From: Alphaproteobacteria bacterium
Lineage (GTDB): Bacteria; Pseudomonadota; Alphaproteobacteria; SMXP01
DNA length: 64,000 nucleotides
Direction of reading: 5' to 3'
Assembly (NCBI GenBank): GCA_028280675.1
Contig: JANQLI010000129.1
Span: 6,775 to 70,774, forward strand
Both the position numbers and the translations under genes were made by a program. Below the pieces are notes generated by a model that worked only from the letters and a program-made list of their open reading frames with translations, was not told the origin of the DNA and searched no databases. Below, piece after piece: positions 19,592 through 29,418 of the stretch (positions are counted from its first letter, which is position 1; every line of letters starts with the position of its first letter).

Positions 19592-22500
19592 TCATACAGA
19601 CAAACGCGCTCCGGCCATAGTGGCTAATTCACGGACTTGGCTCGCTGCTAATGACAATTTTGCGACAGACAACGCGCCACCGGATTCCATTTCCGCAATC
19701 ATGACCTTGGTGCGTTCAGCCGCGGCTTGATGGCGGCCTAGCCAGGCTTGCAAAATCGTCTCAGCATTGTCATCGGCAGTCATATCAGCAAGAACAATCT
19801 GCAATAATTGACGTTGCTGTTGGTTGAGGTCATCTATCGTTCGCCGCACTGCCAGCCGTTCCCAATGTTCGCTGAGGTGCAACTGGGTTGCTTGTTCCCG
19901 TAATCCATCAATGCCAAGGTAATCACCGATGCGGAAGTAAAGGGCGCTCGCAAGCGCCATATCAACATCCATGCTTTTGAGCACATCAATAATATCACAC
20001 GCAGCGCTCATGGGTTCGAGCATGCTGATAGCACGCGCAAGATCCTCGGGGACTCCTGCATGCAAGTATGTGTCTTGCACCGTATTCATATGGAGCAGCA
20101 TCTGCGGCGCCAAGCAATCCGGCATTGTGGAGGCAACATCATTGATACCGGTTTGATAGGCTTGAATGGTTTCTTCAAGCGGCAGGGCCACACCATCGCC
20201 ATCAGCAACGCGATACCGTAAAAACCATAATGTGCGCTGCATTAAGAATTGGCGTATGGCGCCATAAAGGGAAAGCTGCACATCAGACTCGATGCGGTTA
20301 TCCAGTTGGTGCACCTCCTGCCACAAATCCGACAGGCCGAAACTTTCCTTCGCTGCAATAAAAGTACGGGCCACCAAAGCCGCATCCGCACCACTGTTTT
20401 CGACAAGACGGTGAACAAAACTCATCCCGCCCATATTGATGATGTCTCCACCAAGAACCGTCGCAATAATTTCACGCCGTAATTGATGCTGTTCTGCAGT
20501 CTCACGGTAATGCGCGACCAAGCGCTGTGGTAAGTAGTCGAATAACGCCTGGGTGAGATAAGGTTCATCCGGAACGTCTGACTCTATCAACGCATCGAAA
20601 AGGGCGATCTTCGCATAGGCCATTACCACAGCCAGTTCCGGGCGTGTCAGCCCCCGATTCTCAAGCGATAAGTCGTTGATTTGATCATCGCTCGGCAACC
20701 CCTCTACATCGCGATCAAGGCGTCCTTTACTTTCGAGAGCATGCATAAAGCGTTGATGGGCATCGAGACGCGCCGGCGCTGTGTGCTCTGAAAGACTGAG
20801 GGCAAGGGTTTGGGCATAATTATTGGCCAGCACCAAATCCGCCACTTCGTCTGTCATATCCGACAACAACACGTTACGTTCATCCGTGCTCAGATGACCT
20901 TCACTCAGAACGCGATCTACAAGGATCTTGATATTGACTTCGTGGTCCGAACAATCAACCCCTGCGGCATTGTCTACCGCATCCGTATTGATGCGCCCGC
21001 CTTTTTGCGCAAAGGCAATACGGCCCGCCTGTGTCACACCAAGATTTGCCCCTTCACCGATAACCTTGACGTTGACCTCATCGGCATTAATCCGCAGCGA
21101 ATCATTTGCTTTATCACCGGCTTCAGAATGGCGTTGTGACGCGGCTTTGATGTATGTGCCGATCCCGCCAAACCACAAAAGATCTGCCGGCGCACGCAAA
21201 ATAGCTTGCATCACGTCATCAGGCGTGAGTTTGTCGCCCGTGATGTTCAGCACCTCTTTGGCCTCTGGGGAGAGATCAATGGCTTTAAGAGAGCGGCTAT
21301 AAACGCCACCGCCGTCTGATATTAAGTTTTGATCATAACTTTCCCAACTGGAACGCGGGAGCGAGAACAAGCGTTTTCGCTCTGCAAAACTCACAGCCGC
21401 ATCCGGGTTGGGATCAATAAAAATATCGCGATGATCGAAGGCCGCGATTAAACGGGTTTGCTCTGATAACAGCATGCCATTGCCAAACACATCGCCGGAC
21501 ATATCGCCCACACCAACCGCCGTGAAAGGCTGTGTTTGAATATCCGTTCCCATTTCACGGAAGTGGCGTTTCACCGCCTCCCAGGCGCCACGGGCGGTGA
21601 TCCCCATCCCTTTATGGTCATACCCTTGCGACCCGCCAGAGGCAAAGGCATCCCCGAGCCAGAATCCATAGGCGTGTGAAATGTCATTGGCAATATCAGA
21701 GAATGTTGCCGTGCCTTTATCCGCCGCGACAACCAAATACGGATCATTGCCATCATGCACAACAACACCGTCCGGTTTCACCACATCGCCATCCACAATG
21801 TTATCGGCAAGATCAAGCAAACCACTGATGAAAATGCGATAACACACAATCCCTTCCTGCTGGATGTCTTCGCGGCTGCCGCCTTCAGGTAAGTTTTGCG
21901 GCACAAAACCGCCTTTTGCGCCAACAGGCACGATTACTGCATTCTTCACTTGTTGTGCTTTTGCGAGACCTAAAATTTCCGTGCGAAAATCTTCACGCCG
22001 ATCCGACCAACGCAAGCCGCCGCGCGCAACAAATCCCCAACGCAAATGAACGCCTTCGACACGCGGTGAATAAACAAAAATTTCCGTCAGTGGTTTGGGG
22101 AGGGGCAAGTCTTCTAAATCACGGCTTGAAATTTTAAACGAAATATATGATTTCGTTTCACCCGCCTGATTGACCTGATAAAAATTCGTGCGCCACAGAG
22201 CCGAAATCAAAGCGAGAAACTGCCGGATGATGCGGTCTTCATCCAAACTCCGCACATCATCTAATGCGCTTATGATTTGCGCACGGTGATCTTCGAATTG
22301 CTGTTCCCGGTCTTGTTTCGAAAGAGCCAATGCTGGGTCAAACTTCAGTGCAAATGCGGTCACGAGCAGTTTCGTGACGATTGGATGATTGGCGAGCGTT
22401 TCTTGCATATAAGCGATTGAAAGCGTCCGCCCAGTCTGACGCCAATAATGGGCAAAGCCACGTAACAACGCCACGTATCGCCAACTGATCCCTTGCTCAA

Positions 22501-24493
22501 CACACAAACGGTTGAACGGATCATTCGCAGCATGTCCGTGCCAAATCGCCTCAAACGCCTCTTCTAAATTTTCGGCCACTTGGCCAAAGACAAGCTCCAG
22601 CTCGCTTGGCTGCTCCATATAGAAATCATGGACCCAAAATGTCCCGTCAGCGCGATGGACTGGATTCCCAGCCTCAGTAATCACTTTCAGCCCCATATTC
22701 TCAAGGATCGGCAAGACGTCACTTAAGGGGATGGTTTCGCTTGCCCGGTAAAGCTTAAGGCGCAACGAATGCGCAGGGTCGCCTGCACGTTGATAACAGC
22801 GCAAAGCGATAGCAGGGGGCGCGCTTAACGGCTCTAACTTTTCAATATCGTAACACGCGTCTTTGGCTGTGTTGATTTCGCGATAGCCTGCTGAGAATGC
22901 ATCGCCATAGCGCGCAACGAGGGGACGGCTATTTTCTTCGCCATAAATTTCATTTAATTCACGTGCGAGCGCATCGCGAAAATTTTGCGTCACTGCGACA
23001 ATGGTTTTCTCAACATCATCCGGATCAGGATAATCGAACGCCTCTTCAGAGTTACGCCCAATAATGAAATGAATACGCGCTAATGGCGTATCATTGAACT
23101 GCGGGTAAAATGCCGAAAGACGCCCTTGATATGCGTTCACCAACGTCTCTGCAACCTGATGGCGCGTCCGTGAATCATAACGGTCACGGGGAATATATAC
23201 GAGCGCAGAGACATAACGGTCATAGCGATCGCGCCGCACGAAAAGACGCGTGCGCGGACGTTCATGCAAATCCAAAATGCCAAGAGAAATACGTAAGAGC
23301 TCGTCTTCGCTGGTTTGGAATAATTCGTCGCGTGGATAGGTTTCCAGAATATTGGTCAACGCTTTCTTGTTGAAACTTAATGACATAAATCCAGCGCGTT
23401 CAATAACGCGTTCGACTTTCCGCGACAGAAGTGGAATACGTGAAATGGATCGGTTGTATGCTTCAGACGTGAACAGACCGATGAAGCGATACTCACCTGT
23501 CAGTGTCCCTTGCGCATCAAACAGTTTCACGCCGATATAATCCATATAAACCCGGCGGTGCACTTCGGAGCGCACATTTGCTTTGGTGATAATAATCGGC
23601 GAAGGCAACATAAGAAACTCGCGCACTTCGGATGTAAAGTAGACGAGCTTGTCTCCGCGCCGCAACATACGCGCACTTGGATCACGTAAAATCCCTAGGC
23701 CCGTTTCATCAAGAGGCTCAAGCGTGCCGGTCTCTGGCTCACCCTCAAAACGATAGACACGTGATCCCAGCAGAGCAAAATGATCATCGCGCAGCCATGA
23801 TAAAAAAGCCTGACACTCTGCCGCCTCTTCAGGATCAATCGTGCCTGACATATCCTGAAGACCTTCAATCGCTTCATTTAAGCGATCCAACATAGGTTCG
23901 TAGTCAGCGATGACAATGCGAACTTCATTGACAATCGTATTTAAACGATTTTGCAAAGACGTCAGACGGCGCTCATCTGAATGGTAATTAAACTCGATAT
24001 GGATAACGGACTCGCGATGCGCGCCATTGGACAGGTCCTCCACTCCCGAAGCAAAATCTAAACACCGCCCTGCGGCATCGCGCTCCACATTGGTGATTGG
24101 ATGAAGCACACTGCGCAGCTCAACCCCTTGCGCTGTCAGCTCCCCCAATATCGAGTCAACGAGGAAGGGCATATCCGCCGCAACGATCTCAAGAATCGTA
24201 TGTGGACTTTCCCAACCATGCTCAGCCATATTTGGATTGAACACCCGCAACAAGACATCGTTGGGCGCGCGGCATGCGGAGAAACGCCAAAACGATAACG
24301 CGGCGTGAAAAAGCTGGCTGCTGTCATATATGTCCAATTCATCTGGCAGGGCGTCATCGAACAAAGCCTGTATAAAGGCAGAGAAACCTGTATATGAGAT
24401 GTGATCAGAGTCTGCTGGCGTGCTCTGCCCCTGAGTATCCGACGCCAATGACACAATCTCGGCTATTCTATCGGCTTTATCCTGTCGGTACAT
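19592..24493 (-). CDS. gdhB: Large NAD-dependent glutamate dehydrogenase
   Basis: A 1,633-aa (about 180 kDa) enzyme oxidising glutamate to 2-oxoglutarate and ammonium with NAD; it is the catabolic form of proteobacteria and actinobacteria. The long N-terminal region carries ACT-like regulatory segments. The catalytic core follows near residues 830-900, with RGGLRWSDRREDFRTEIL and a lysine-containing NAVIVPVGAKGGFVP. The dehydrogenase signatures GVGDMSGDVFGNGML and VKVIGEGANLGVTQAGRI come next. The symbol follows the Pseudomonas/Caulobacter usage. The start is ATG at 24493; GTG at 24496 also reads. It is followed by a UMF1-type transporter. Confidence 0.94.
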   Translation of the reverse strand: MYRQDKADRIAEIVSLASDTQGQSTPADSDHISYTGFSAFIQALFDDALPDELDIYDSSQLFHAALSFWRFSACRAPNDVLLRVFNPNMAEHGWESPHTILEIVAADMPFLVDSILGELTAQGVELRSVLHPITNVERDAAGRCLDFASGVEDLSNGAHRESVIHIEFNYHSDERRLTSLQNRLNTIVNEVRIVIADYEPMLDRLNEAIEGLQDMSGTIDPEEAAECQAFLSWLRDDHFALLGSRVYRFEGEPETGTLEPLDETGLGILRDPSARMLRRGDKLVYFTSEVREFLMLPSPIIITKANVRSEVHRRVYMDYIGVKLFDAQGTLTGEYRFIGLFTSEAYNRSISRIPLLSRKVERVIERAGFMSLSFNKKALTNILETYPRDELFQTSEDELLRISLGILDLHERPRTRLFVRRDRYDRYVSALVYIPRDRYDSRTRHQVAETLVNAYQGRLSAFYPQFNDTPLARIHFIIGRNSEEAFDYPDPDDVEKTIVAVTQNFRDALARELNEIYGEENSRPLVARYGDAFSAGYREINTAKDACYDIEKLEPLSAPPAIALRCYQRAGDPAHSLRLKLYRASETIPLSDVLPILENMGLKVITEAGNPVHRADGTFWVHDFYMEQPSELELVFGQVAENLEEAFEAIWHGHAANDPFNRLCVEQGISWRYVALLRGFAHYWRQTGRTLSIAYMQETLANHPIVTKLLVTAFALKFDPALALSKQDREQQFEDHRAQIISALDDVRSLDEDRIIRQFLALISALWRTNFYQVNQAGETKSYISFKISSRDLEDLPLPKPLTEIFVYSPRVEGVHLRWGFVARGGLRWSDRREDFRTEILGLAKAQQVKNAVIVPVGAKGGFVPQNLPEGGSREDIQQEGIVCYRIFISGLLDLADNIVDGDVVKPDGVVVHDGNDPYLVVAADKGTATFSDIANDISHAYGFWLGDAFASGGSQGYDHKGMGITARGAWEAVKRHFREMGTDIQTQPFTAVGVGDMSGDVFGNGMLLSEQTRLIAAFDHRDIFIDPNPDAAVSFAERKRLFSLPRSSWESYDQNLISDGGGVYSRSLKAIDLSPEAKEVLNITGDKLTPDDVMQAILRAPADLLWFGGIGTYIKAASQRHSEAGDKANDSLRINADEVNVKVIGEGANLGVTQAGRIAFAQKGGRINTDAVDNAAGVDCSDHEVNIKILVDRVLSEGHLSTDERNVLLSDMTDEVADLVLANNYAQTLALSLSEHTAPARLDAHQRFMHALESKGRLDRDVEGLPSDDQINDLSLENRGLTRPELAVVMAYAKIALFDALIESDVPDEPYLTQALFDYLPQRLVAHYRETAEQHQLRREIIATVLGGDIINMGGMSFVHRLVENSGADAALVARTFIAAKESFGLSDLWQEVHQLDNRIESDVQLSLYGAIRQFLMQRTLWFLRYRVADGDGVALPLEETIQAYQTGINDVASTMPDCLAPQMLLHMNTVQDTYLHAGVPEDLARAISMLEPMSAACDIIDVLKSMDVDMALASALYFRIGDYLGIDGLREQATQLHLSEHWERLAVRRTIDDLNQQQRQLLQIVLADMTADDNAETILQAWLGRHQAAAERTKVMIAEMESGGALSVAKLSLAASQVRELATMAGARLSV

Positions 24494-24641
24494 CACCCAG
24501 CGCCCCCCAACCCATGTTCATCAGCGTGGTTGTCAAAACAGGAAGATGTCCTGCCTAACAAGGCCACGCTAGCCCTATCACAAAAGCCAAGTCTAGCGGG
24601 ATTTTGTTAAGATTAATGAAATTTTAGTCATGACACATGTC

Positions 24642-25262
24642 TCAGGACTCCGCGTCTTTTGGCCCTGTATAGCGATAATGGCCTGTAATCGGGAAATCGA
24701 AGAGACGGTCCTCCTGTTTGGGACCTTGGCCGATATTATGGATAATGAGCGGCCGTGCACCATCCTCTGAGCGGGCCTGGGCGACAATGCCAATATGGGG
24801 GAGATGAGGCGGCACAGTCCATGTCACCAAATCACCAGGCAAATAGTTGGCGGGGTTTTGTGACACAGTAAGGCTTTCGCCATGACGCCGGAAAAAGGTC
24901 TGCAAATTGGGCACACGGCGGTGATCAATATTTGGATCCGGTTTGGTCAGGCCCCAGTGCGCCGGATAGGATGAAAACTGTGCTGTCATATCTTCATGGA
25001 TAAGCTGTTGCAGATCAATGCCCAGGCTGCGATAGGATCGAATAATAACGTCCGTACACACACCTTTTCCCGGATCCACATCGCCGCCCGGATAAGCCAT
25101 CGCAACATAAGCAGGGTCATATGTCACCTGATGCTTTGTGCGATCCAAAGCAGCTTTGGCAATGTCGACTCCCGTTGCAGCATGGGCAAATCCACTGAGC
25201 GTCAGCCCCACAATCACCATAAAAACCGACACGCCGCAGAGCCATAACATACGCAAAGACAT
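24642..25262 (-). CDS. DUF1287 secreted protein (YijF-like, papain-fold candidate)
   Basis: A 206-aa exported protein with an N-terminal signal sequence (MLWLCGVSVFMVIVGLTLSGFAHA). The domain contains the DUF1287 blocks: VTYDPAYVAMAYPGGDVD, GKGVCTDVIIRSYRSLGIDLQ (possible nucleophile Cys), DHRRVPNLQTFFRRHG, YLPGDLVTW and HIGIVAQ plus IIHNIGQGP, in an order reminiscent of NlpC/P60-type peptidases (Cys then His). Cell-wall or amide hydrolysis is inferred only. The start at 25262 is chosen for spacing from GTGAGG; ATGs at 25271 and 25319 are also in frame. It lies between cueR and the glutamate dehydrogenase on the same strand. Confidence 0.8.
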   Translation of the reverse strand: MSLRMLWLCGVSVFMVIVGLTLSGFAHAATGVDIAKAALDRTKHQVTYDPAYVAMAYPGGDVDPGKGVCTDVIIRSYRSLGIDLQQLIHEDMTAQFSSYPAHWGLTKPDPNIDHRRVPNLQTFFRRHGESLTVSQNPANYLPGDLVTWTVPPHLPHIGIVAQARSEDGARPLIIHNIGQGPKQEDRLFDFPITGHYRYTGPKDAES

Positions 25263-25387
25263 GATCTTCATCCTCACATCGTCACTATGAGGATCATTCA
25301 AGTCTGCAAATATGGTCATAGAACGTCGTGGATTGGGCAATCTATAGGCAGGTCAGGAAAGTCAATTTCCCCTGAAAAAACAAAGCC

Positions 25388-25795
25388 CTAAGACGTTTTG
25401 CGCGGTGTCAGAGGCGCGGCCAGTTCGTTGAGAATAGGGCAATCGGGGCGATCATCACCGTGGCAATGCCGCACAAGATTAGCCAGTGTGTCGCGTAAAT
25501 CCCGCAGCTCTGCAATTTTATGCTCAATATCAGCGATCCGCGCTTCAGCAATCGCTTTTACATCGGCGCTCGCGCGCTGTTGATCTTCATAAAGAGACAA
25601 AAGATCACGGCAGACATCAATCGAAAACCCAAGACCACGTGAGCGTTGGACGAATCGGAGTTTGTGAATATGCGCATCGCTATAATCGCGATACCCATTC
25701 GCCTTGCGATCCGCAACCACCAGCCCAATGTCTTCGTAATAGCGGATCGTTTTCTTTGGTAAGCCGGATTGCTCTGAGGCTTCACTGATATTCAT
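25388..25795 (-). CDS. cueR: Cu(I)-responsive MerR-family regulator CueR
   Basis: A 135-aa MerR-type activator with N-terminal winged HTH (MNISEASEQSGLPKKTIRYY) and a dimer helix. The metal-binding loop has C111 and C119 (CHGDDRPDCP), spaced as in CueR, and Ser76 in place of the cysteine found in divalent-metal sensors; both point to monovalent copper. It normally activates copper export or oxidase genes; the multicopper oxidase about 4 kb away is a plausible target. AGGAG lies before the ATG. Just upstream on the same strand is a 31-codon open frame that looks like a membrane-protein tail. Confidence is high for CueR. Confidence 0.93.
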   Translation of the reverse strand: MNISEASEQSGLPKKTIRYYEDIGLVVADRKANGYRDYSDAHIHKLRFVQRSRGLGFSIDVCRDLLSLYEDQQRASADVKAIAEARIADIEHKIAELRDLRDTLANLVRHCHGDDRPDCPILNELAAPLTPRKTS

Positions 25796-25810
25796 AGGTG
25801 GCTCCTGGGT

Positions 25811-25906
25811 CTACGCCTGGCGGCGGTTCATCCGCATCATTATAACCGCGGTGCAGACGCTGCCAAACAGAATCGATAGGAAGGGCTCAGCTAGACAGGT
25901 CCGCAT
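25811..25906 (-). other. 31-codon open frame upstream of cueR (membrane-tail remnant or small ORF)
   Basis: ATG at 25906 to TAG at 25811-25813, 15 bases before the cueR start. It encodes a single hydrophobic segment (SILFGSVCTAVIMM) followed by a basic tail (RMNRRQA), the look of a C-terminal transmembrane helix. No ribosome site precedes the ATG. It could be the left-over 3' end of a lost membrane protein gene (transporter or metal ATPase) once upstream of cueR, or a small membrane protein. Low certainty. Confidence 0.3.
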
Positions 25907-25954
25907 AAATCGTGCATGAAGGCGGTCAGGTTTGACTTGGAGGAAGGGCTGACA

Positions 25955-27283
25955 ATGAATCAAAAGCTGCAAGTGATCTGGCAATGGATTCGAGACTTGC
26001 CGCATAACATTCGGCATTTGTTTTTCGGATGGTGGGTACTTGCCGGTGTATTTATTGTCTATGCAGCCTCCAACGGAATCATTCTCAATACACTGCCACT
26101 GATTTACCCCGACTTGGTCAAAGAGTTTGGCTGGACCAATGAACAAGTCACACGACCTGCGACGCTTTTCCTCTTAATCACAGCAATATTGTCCCCCTTT
26201 GGTGGAACACTACTTGATCGCTGGCCACCGAAGAAGCTTATGCTTATTGGGATTGGCATGATCCTTATCGCTCTTGCTTGCCTCCCAATCATTTCAACAT
26301 TGAATCAGCTCACCGCCATTTATCTTACTTTTTCCATTGGCCTTGCCTTAGGCGGTTTGATCGCCAGCATGGTGATCGTAACACGTTGGTTCGTCCGTTA
26401 TCGTGGCCTCGCTGTCGGCTTGTTGCTGATGGCGTCAAGTTTTGGCGGCGCTATTTTCCCTTGGTTAGTTGGCGATACGCTTGTTGAATCTGGTTGGCGA
26501 CAAGCCATGCTCTTACTTGCTGGCATTGGCGGCGTGATGATGCTGGTGCCGCTTATTTTCCTTGTCCGTAATCAACCAAGCGATATGGGTTTAAATCCGG
26601 ATGGAGACGATGTAAAAACTAACGCTGAACCTGTACCATCAGAATCTACTGCAGCGACAACCCATATTGGCCCAACACTGCAAGACGCATTTCGCTCACC
26701 CGCGTTCTACCTTCTCGCTTTTGCCACTGGCACATTGTGGTTTTGCATTTTGGGTGTGTTGCAACATCAAGGTCTTTACCTTGGGCTAGACTTAAAAGTT
26801 GACCCTGCAGTTATTCCAGACGTGTTTATAGCGTTCTTTTGGGCAGCAGTTGTCGGCAAAGTGTTGTTTGGCTGGCTCAGTGATCATTTTGACAAACTCC
26901 TGATCATGCTTGCGGCTGTTGGCAATCTGATCCTTGGACTCATTGTCTTACGTCTAGTCGATGCTGATTCGCTTTTCTCCGTTTATCTCTATGCCATTAT
27001 CTATGGTGTTGGCTATAGCGGCGCCTTTACAATGATCCAGCTTGCCATTGCCGAATTTTTCTCAGGGAGTTCCTATGGCAAAATTTTAGGGACCTTTACA
27101 TTAGTTGATACATTGTCGGGATCACTTGGTGTATTCGTTCTGGGCACTATGCGTGACAGTATGGGTGATTACATTGCTGCCTTTAATTTGATGATTGCAT
27201 TATGTGTCGTCGCCTTTTTATGCGTTATAGTATTGATGCGGATGAATCATGGGCAAAACACTGAGCTAGCTGGCAACACATAG
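25955..27283 (+). CDS. MFS transporter (OFA/monocarboxylate-like)
   Basis: A 442-aa inner-membrane protein with about 12 hydrophobic helices. The first half contains PFGGTLLDRWPPKKLMLIG, the MFS cytoplasmic-loop signature, and RWFVRYRGLAVGLLL typical of the oxalate/formate antiporter and monocarboxylate group. A polar linker (NPDGDDVKTNAEPVPSES) separates the halves. The ATG at 25955 follows GGAGGAAGGGC, clearly better than the upstream ATG at 25916. It is 86 bases before the PQQ dehydrogenase in the same direction, suggesting uptake of the product (an organic acid) of periplasmic oxidation; substrate unproven. Confidence 0.85.
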   Translation: MNQKLQVIWQWIRDLPHNIRHLFFGWWVLAGVFIVYAASNGIILNTLPLIYPDLVKEFGWTNEQVTRPATLFLLITAILSPFGGTLLDRWPPKKLMLIGIGMILIALACLPIISTLNQLTAIYLTFSIGLALGGLIASMVIVTRWFVRYRGLAVGLLLMASSFGGAIFPWLVGDTLVESGWRQAMLLLAGIGGVMMLVPLIFLVRNQPSDMGLNPDGDDVKTNAEPVPSESTAATTHIGPTLQDAFRSPAFYLLAFATGTLWFCILGVLQHQGLYLGLDLKVDPAVIPDVFIAFFWAAVVGKVLFGWLSDHFDKLLIMLAAVGNLILGLIVLRLVDADSLFSVYLYAIIYGVGYSGAFTMIQLAIAEFFSGSSYGKILGTFTLVDTLSGSLGVFVLGTMRDSMGDYIAAFNLMIALCVVAFLCVIVLMRMNHGQNTELAGNT

Positions 27284-27331
27284 CACCTGTTGGTCAGGAT
27301 ACTAGAGCACGATTACTTTACGCGCGCTGAC

Positions 27332-27353
27332 CCTCTAAACTTAGCTTTATAGG
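27332..27353 (+). promoter_or_regulatory. Imperfect inverted repeat before the PQQ dehydrogenase
   Basis: CCTCTAAA (27332-27339) and TTTATAGG (27346-27353) pair with one mismatch across 6 bases, directly upstream of the start at 27370. The layout, a dyad between a CTGACC and the gene, is like a regulator operator; a MerR-type site is one reading. No direct evidence of the binding protein. Confidence 0.25.
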
Positions 27354-27369
27354 TAAGAGGGTTATTGTT

Positions 27370-29334
27370 ATGCGTGTTCTCTGTTTTATTGCGATTGGCC
27401 TGTGGACGACTGCAGGTGTAGCTCAAGAGTGGTCTGTGTGGGGTGGTGATCCAGGCGGCGCACGTTATTCAGCCTTGAATCAGATCAACGTCGATACCAT
27501 TGATGATCTTGAGATTGCCTGGCAAGTGCAAACAGGCGCTGTAGAAAAATATCCTGAGATCGCGAATCTGTTTGCAGGCTTTCAAGTCAATCCGATTTTG
27601 CTGCCCGAAAATGCCGGGCGTCACCTCATCCTCTGCACACCCTTCCATGACATTATCGCCCTTGATCCGGAAACCGGAGAGGAGCGGTGGCGCTATGAAC
27701 CGGATGTGCATATGGGCGGCTATGCCTCTGACGATGATCCGGAAGGCAAAAAAAGTTTGCCCTTTAAAAAATGCCGCGGTGTTTCGCTCTGGCAAGACAG
27801 TAACGACCCATCCGGTTTTTGCGCGTCACGTATTCTTACCGGGACAACGGACCTTCGTCTTATTGCCTTAGACGCCCGCAGTGGGCAGCCATGTCCCGAT
27901 TTCGGCGCCAACGGGGAAAAAGACGTCAATGACATCTACCTTACGAAGAAACCAGCCTGGCGCAATGAGGTGCAGTTTTATTCACCGCCTGTAATTATTG
28001 GTGATCTGATGGTGATTGGCACATCAGTGCGCGATAATCACCGCATTGACGCGCCATCCGGTGCTATCCGCGCTTTTAATGTTCGCACAGGTGAGATGGC
28101 GTGGGAGTGGGACCCTATTCCGCGCGATGCCAGCGATCCTGAATATGTTAATTGGGACCCCAAAGCCGCCGCAACAACAGGAGGCGGCAATGTCTGGTCG
28201 ATGATGAGCGTCGATGCAGAGCGCGATCTCATCTTTCTCCCCACCACAGGCCCCTCGGTTGATTTTTACGGCGGCAATCGCCCAGGCGATAACCGTTACG
28301 CTGATTCTATCGTCGCCTTGCGCGGCTCGACCGGTGAGCTGGTCTGGCATTTCCAGACCATTCATCATGATGTGTGGGATTATGACAATGCGGCGCAGCC
28401 CGTTCTGGTCGATCTGGTGAAAGACGGCAAACCGTTTCCAGCGGTGATCCAAGCCACCAAAACCAGCATGATTTATATTTTTCACCGCGAAACCGGAGAG
28501 CCTTATTTCAAGATCGAAGAACGCCCAGTGCCAACCGATGGGGTGATGGGCGAGCACCTCTCGCCGACACAGCCTTTCCCGGTCGCCCCGCCGCCGCTCT
28601 CACCCCATAACTTTACCTTTGAGGATGAGTGGTGGCTGAATTTTGGAGCGTGTGCGGACAAATACAAAGATGCCCGTGTCGGCCCGATTTTCACCCCGCC
28701 ATCAGAAGAAGGTACACTTGTCGTGCCGGCCACAGCAGGCGGTGTGAATTGGGGCAGTGTCGCTATTCACAAACCAAGCAACACGCTGATTACCAATGTA
28801 TTGAACCTGTTGCATTTTGTGCAATTGATCCCGAATGACAAAGTCAATCCGGATGAATTAAGCGGAGAAACCATGGGCGCCCCACGGCCACTCATCGGCA
28901 CGCCTTATCATCTTAAACAAGGGCCAGCGATGTCGCCGCGTTTTACACCCTGTAATGCGCCACCCTTTGCCAAGCTCGTTGCGGTTGATCTCAATGACGG
29001 CACTATCAAATGGGATGTGCCCTTAGGAACGATTGAAAAAGTTGCTCCCATACCCCTGCCAATCCGGTGGGGCGCGCCGAGCTTTTCGGGTGGCATCGTC
29101 ACAGGTGGAAACCTCATATTTATCGGCGCAACGGCAGACGATCGTTTCCGCGCGTTTAATATTGAAAATGGTGAAGAAATTTGGTCGCAGAAAATGCCAA
29201 AGGGCTCATTCGCGCACCCTATGACTTATAAAATCAACGGGCGGCAATATGTCGTCGTGGTGTCCGGCGGACACCCCTTTGTTGACCAAGATCCTGGGGA
29301 TTTCGTGACGGCTTTTGCTCTGCCGCAAGATTAA
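27370..29334 (+). CDS. PQQ-dependent dehydrogenase, soluble periplasmic type
   Basis: A 654-aa quinoprotein with a signal peptide (FIAIGLWTTAGVAQ) and no five-helix membrane anchor. It starts EWSVWGGDPGGARYSALNQI, the conserved beginning of the glucose/quinate/shikimate dehydrogenase group. Repeated tryptophan-docking blades are seen (GEERWRYEP, GEMAWEWD, GELVWHFQT, GTIKWDVP, GEEIWSQK). The catalytic-region motif WHFQTIHHDVWDYD is present, and cysteine pairs occur (KKCRGVSL, FCASRI). It should oxidise a sugar, cyclic alcohol or acid in the periplasm and pass electrons to quinone; the substrate cannot be read. The neighbouring MFS transporter may import the product. Confidence 0.88.
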   Translation: MRVLCFIAIGLWTTAGVAQEWSVWGGDPGGARYSALNQINVDTIDDLEIAWQVQTGAVEKYPEIANLFAGFQVNPILLPENAGRHLILCTPFHDIIALDPETGEERWRYEPDVHMGGYASDDDPEGKKSLPFKKCRGVSLWQDSNDPSGFCASRILTGTTDLRLIALDARSGQPCPDFGANGEKDVNDIYLTKKPAWRNEVQFYSPPVIIGDLMVIGTSVRDNHRIDAPSGAIRAFNVRTGEMAWEWDPIPRDASDPEYVNWDPKAAATTGGGNVWSMMSVDAERDLIFLPTTGPSVDFYGGNRPGDNRYADSIVALRGSTGELVWHFQTIHHDVWDYDNAAQPVLVDLVKDGKPFPAVIQATKTSMIYIFHRETGEPYFKIEERPVPTDGVMGEHLSPTQPFPVAPPPLSPHNFTFEDEWWLNFGACADKYKDARVGPIFTPPSEEGTLVVPATAGGVNWGSVAIHKPSNTLITNVLNLLHFVQLIPNDKVNPDELSGETMGAPRPLIGTPYHLKQGPAMSPRFTPCNAPPFAKLVAVDLNDGTIKWDVPLGTIEKVAPIPLPIRWGAPSFSGGIVTGGNLIFIGATADDRFRAFNIENGEEIWSQKMPKGSFAHPMTYKINGRQYVVVVSGGHPFVDQDPGDFVTAFALPQD

Positions 29335-29418
29335 TTCAGGGCAGAATCCAGACGAAACAGGTAATTTTTGTATGATTCCAGCTTGCCATGATTTTTCAGC
29401 AGTCCTAAATTCACCGCT

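Noticed and set aside
25340..25375. Hairpin TCAGGAAA...TTTCCCCTGA near 25.35 kb as cueR terminator
   Set aside because: On the minus strand the T-run comes before, not after, the stem, so it does not fit a rho-independent terminator for cueR.
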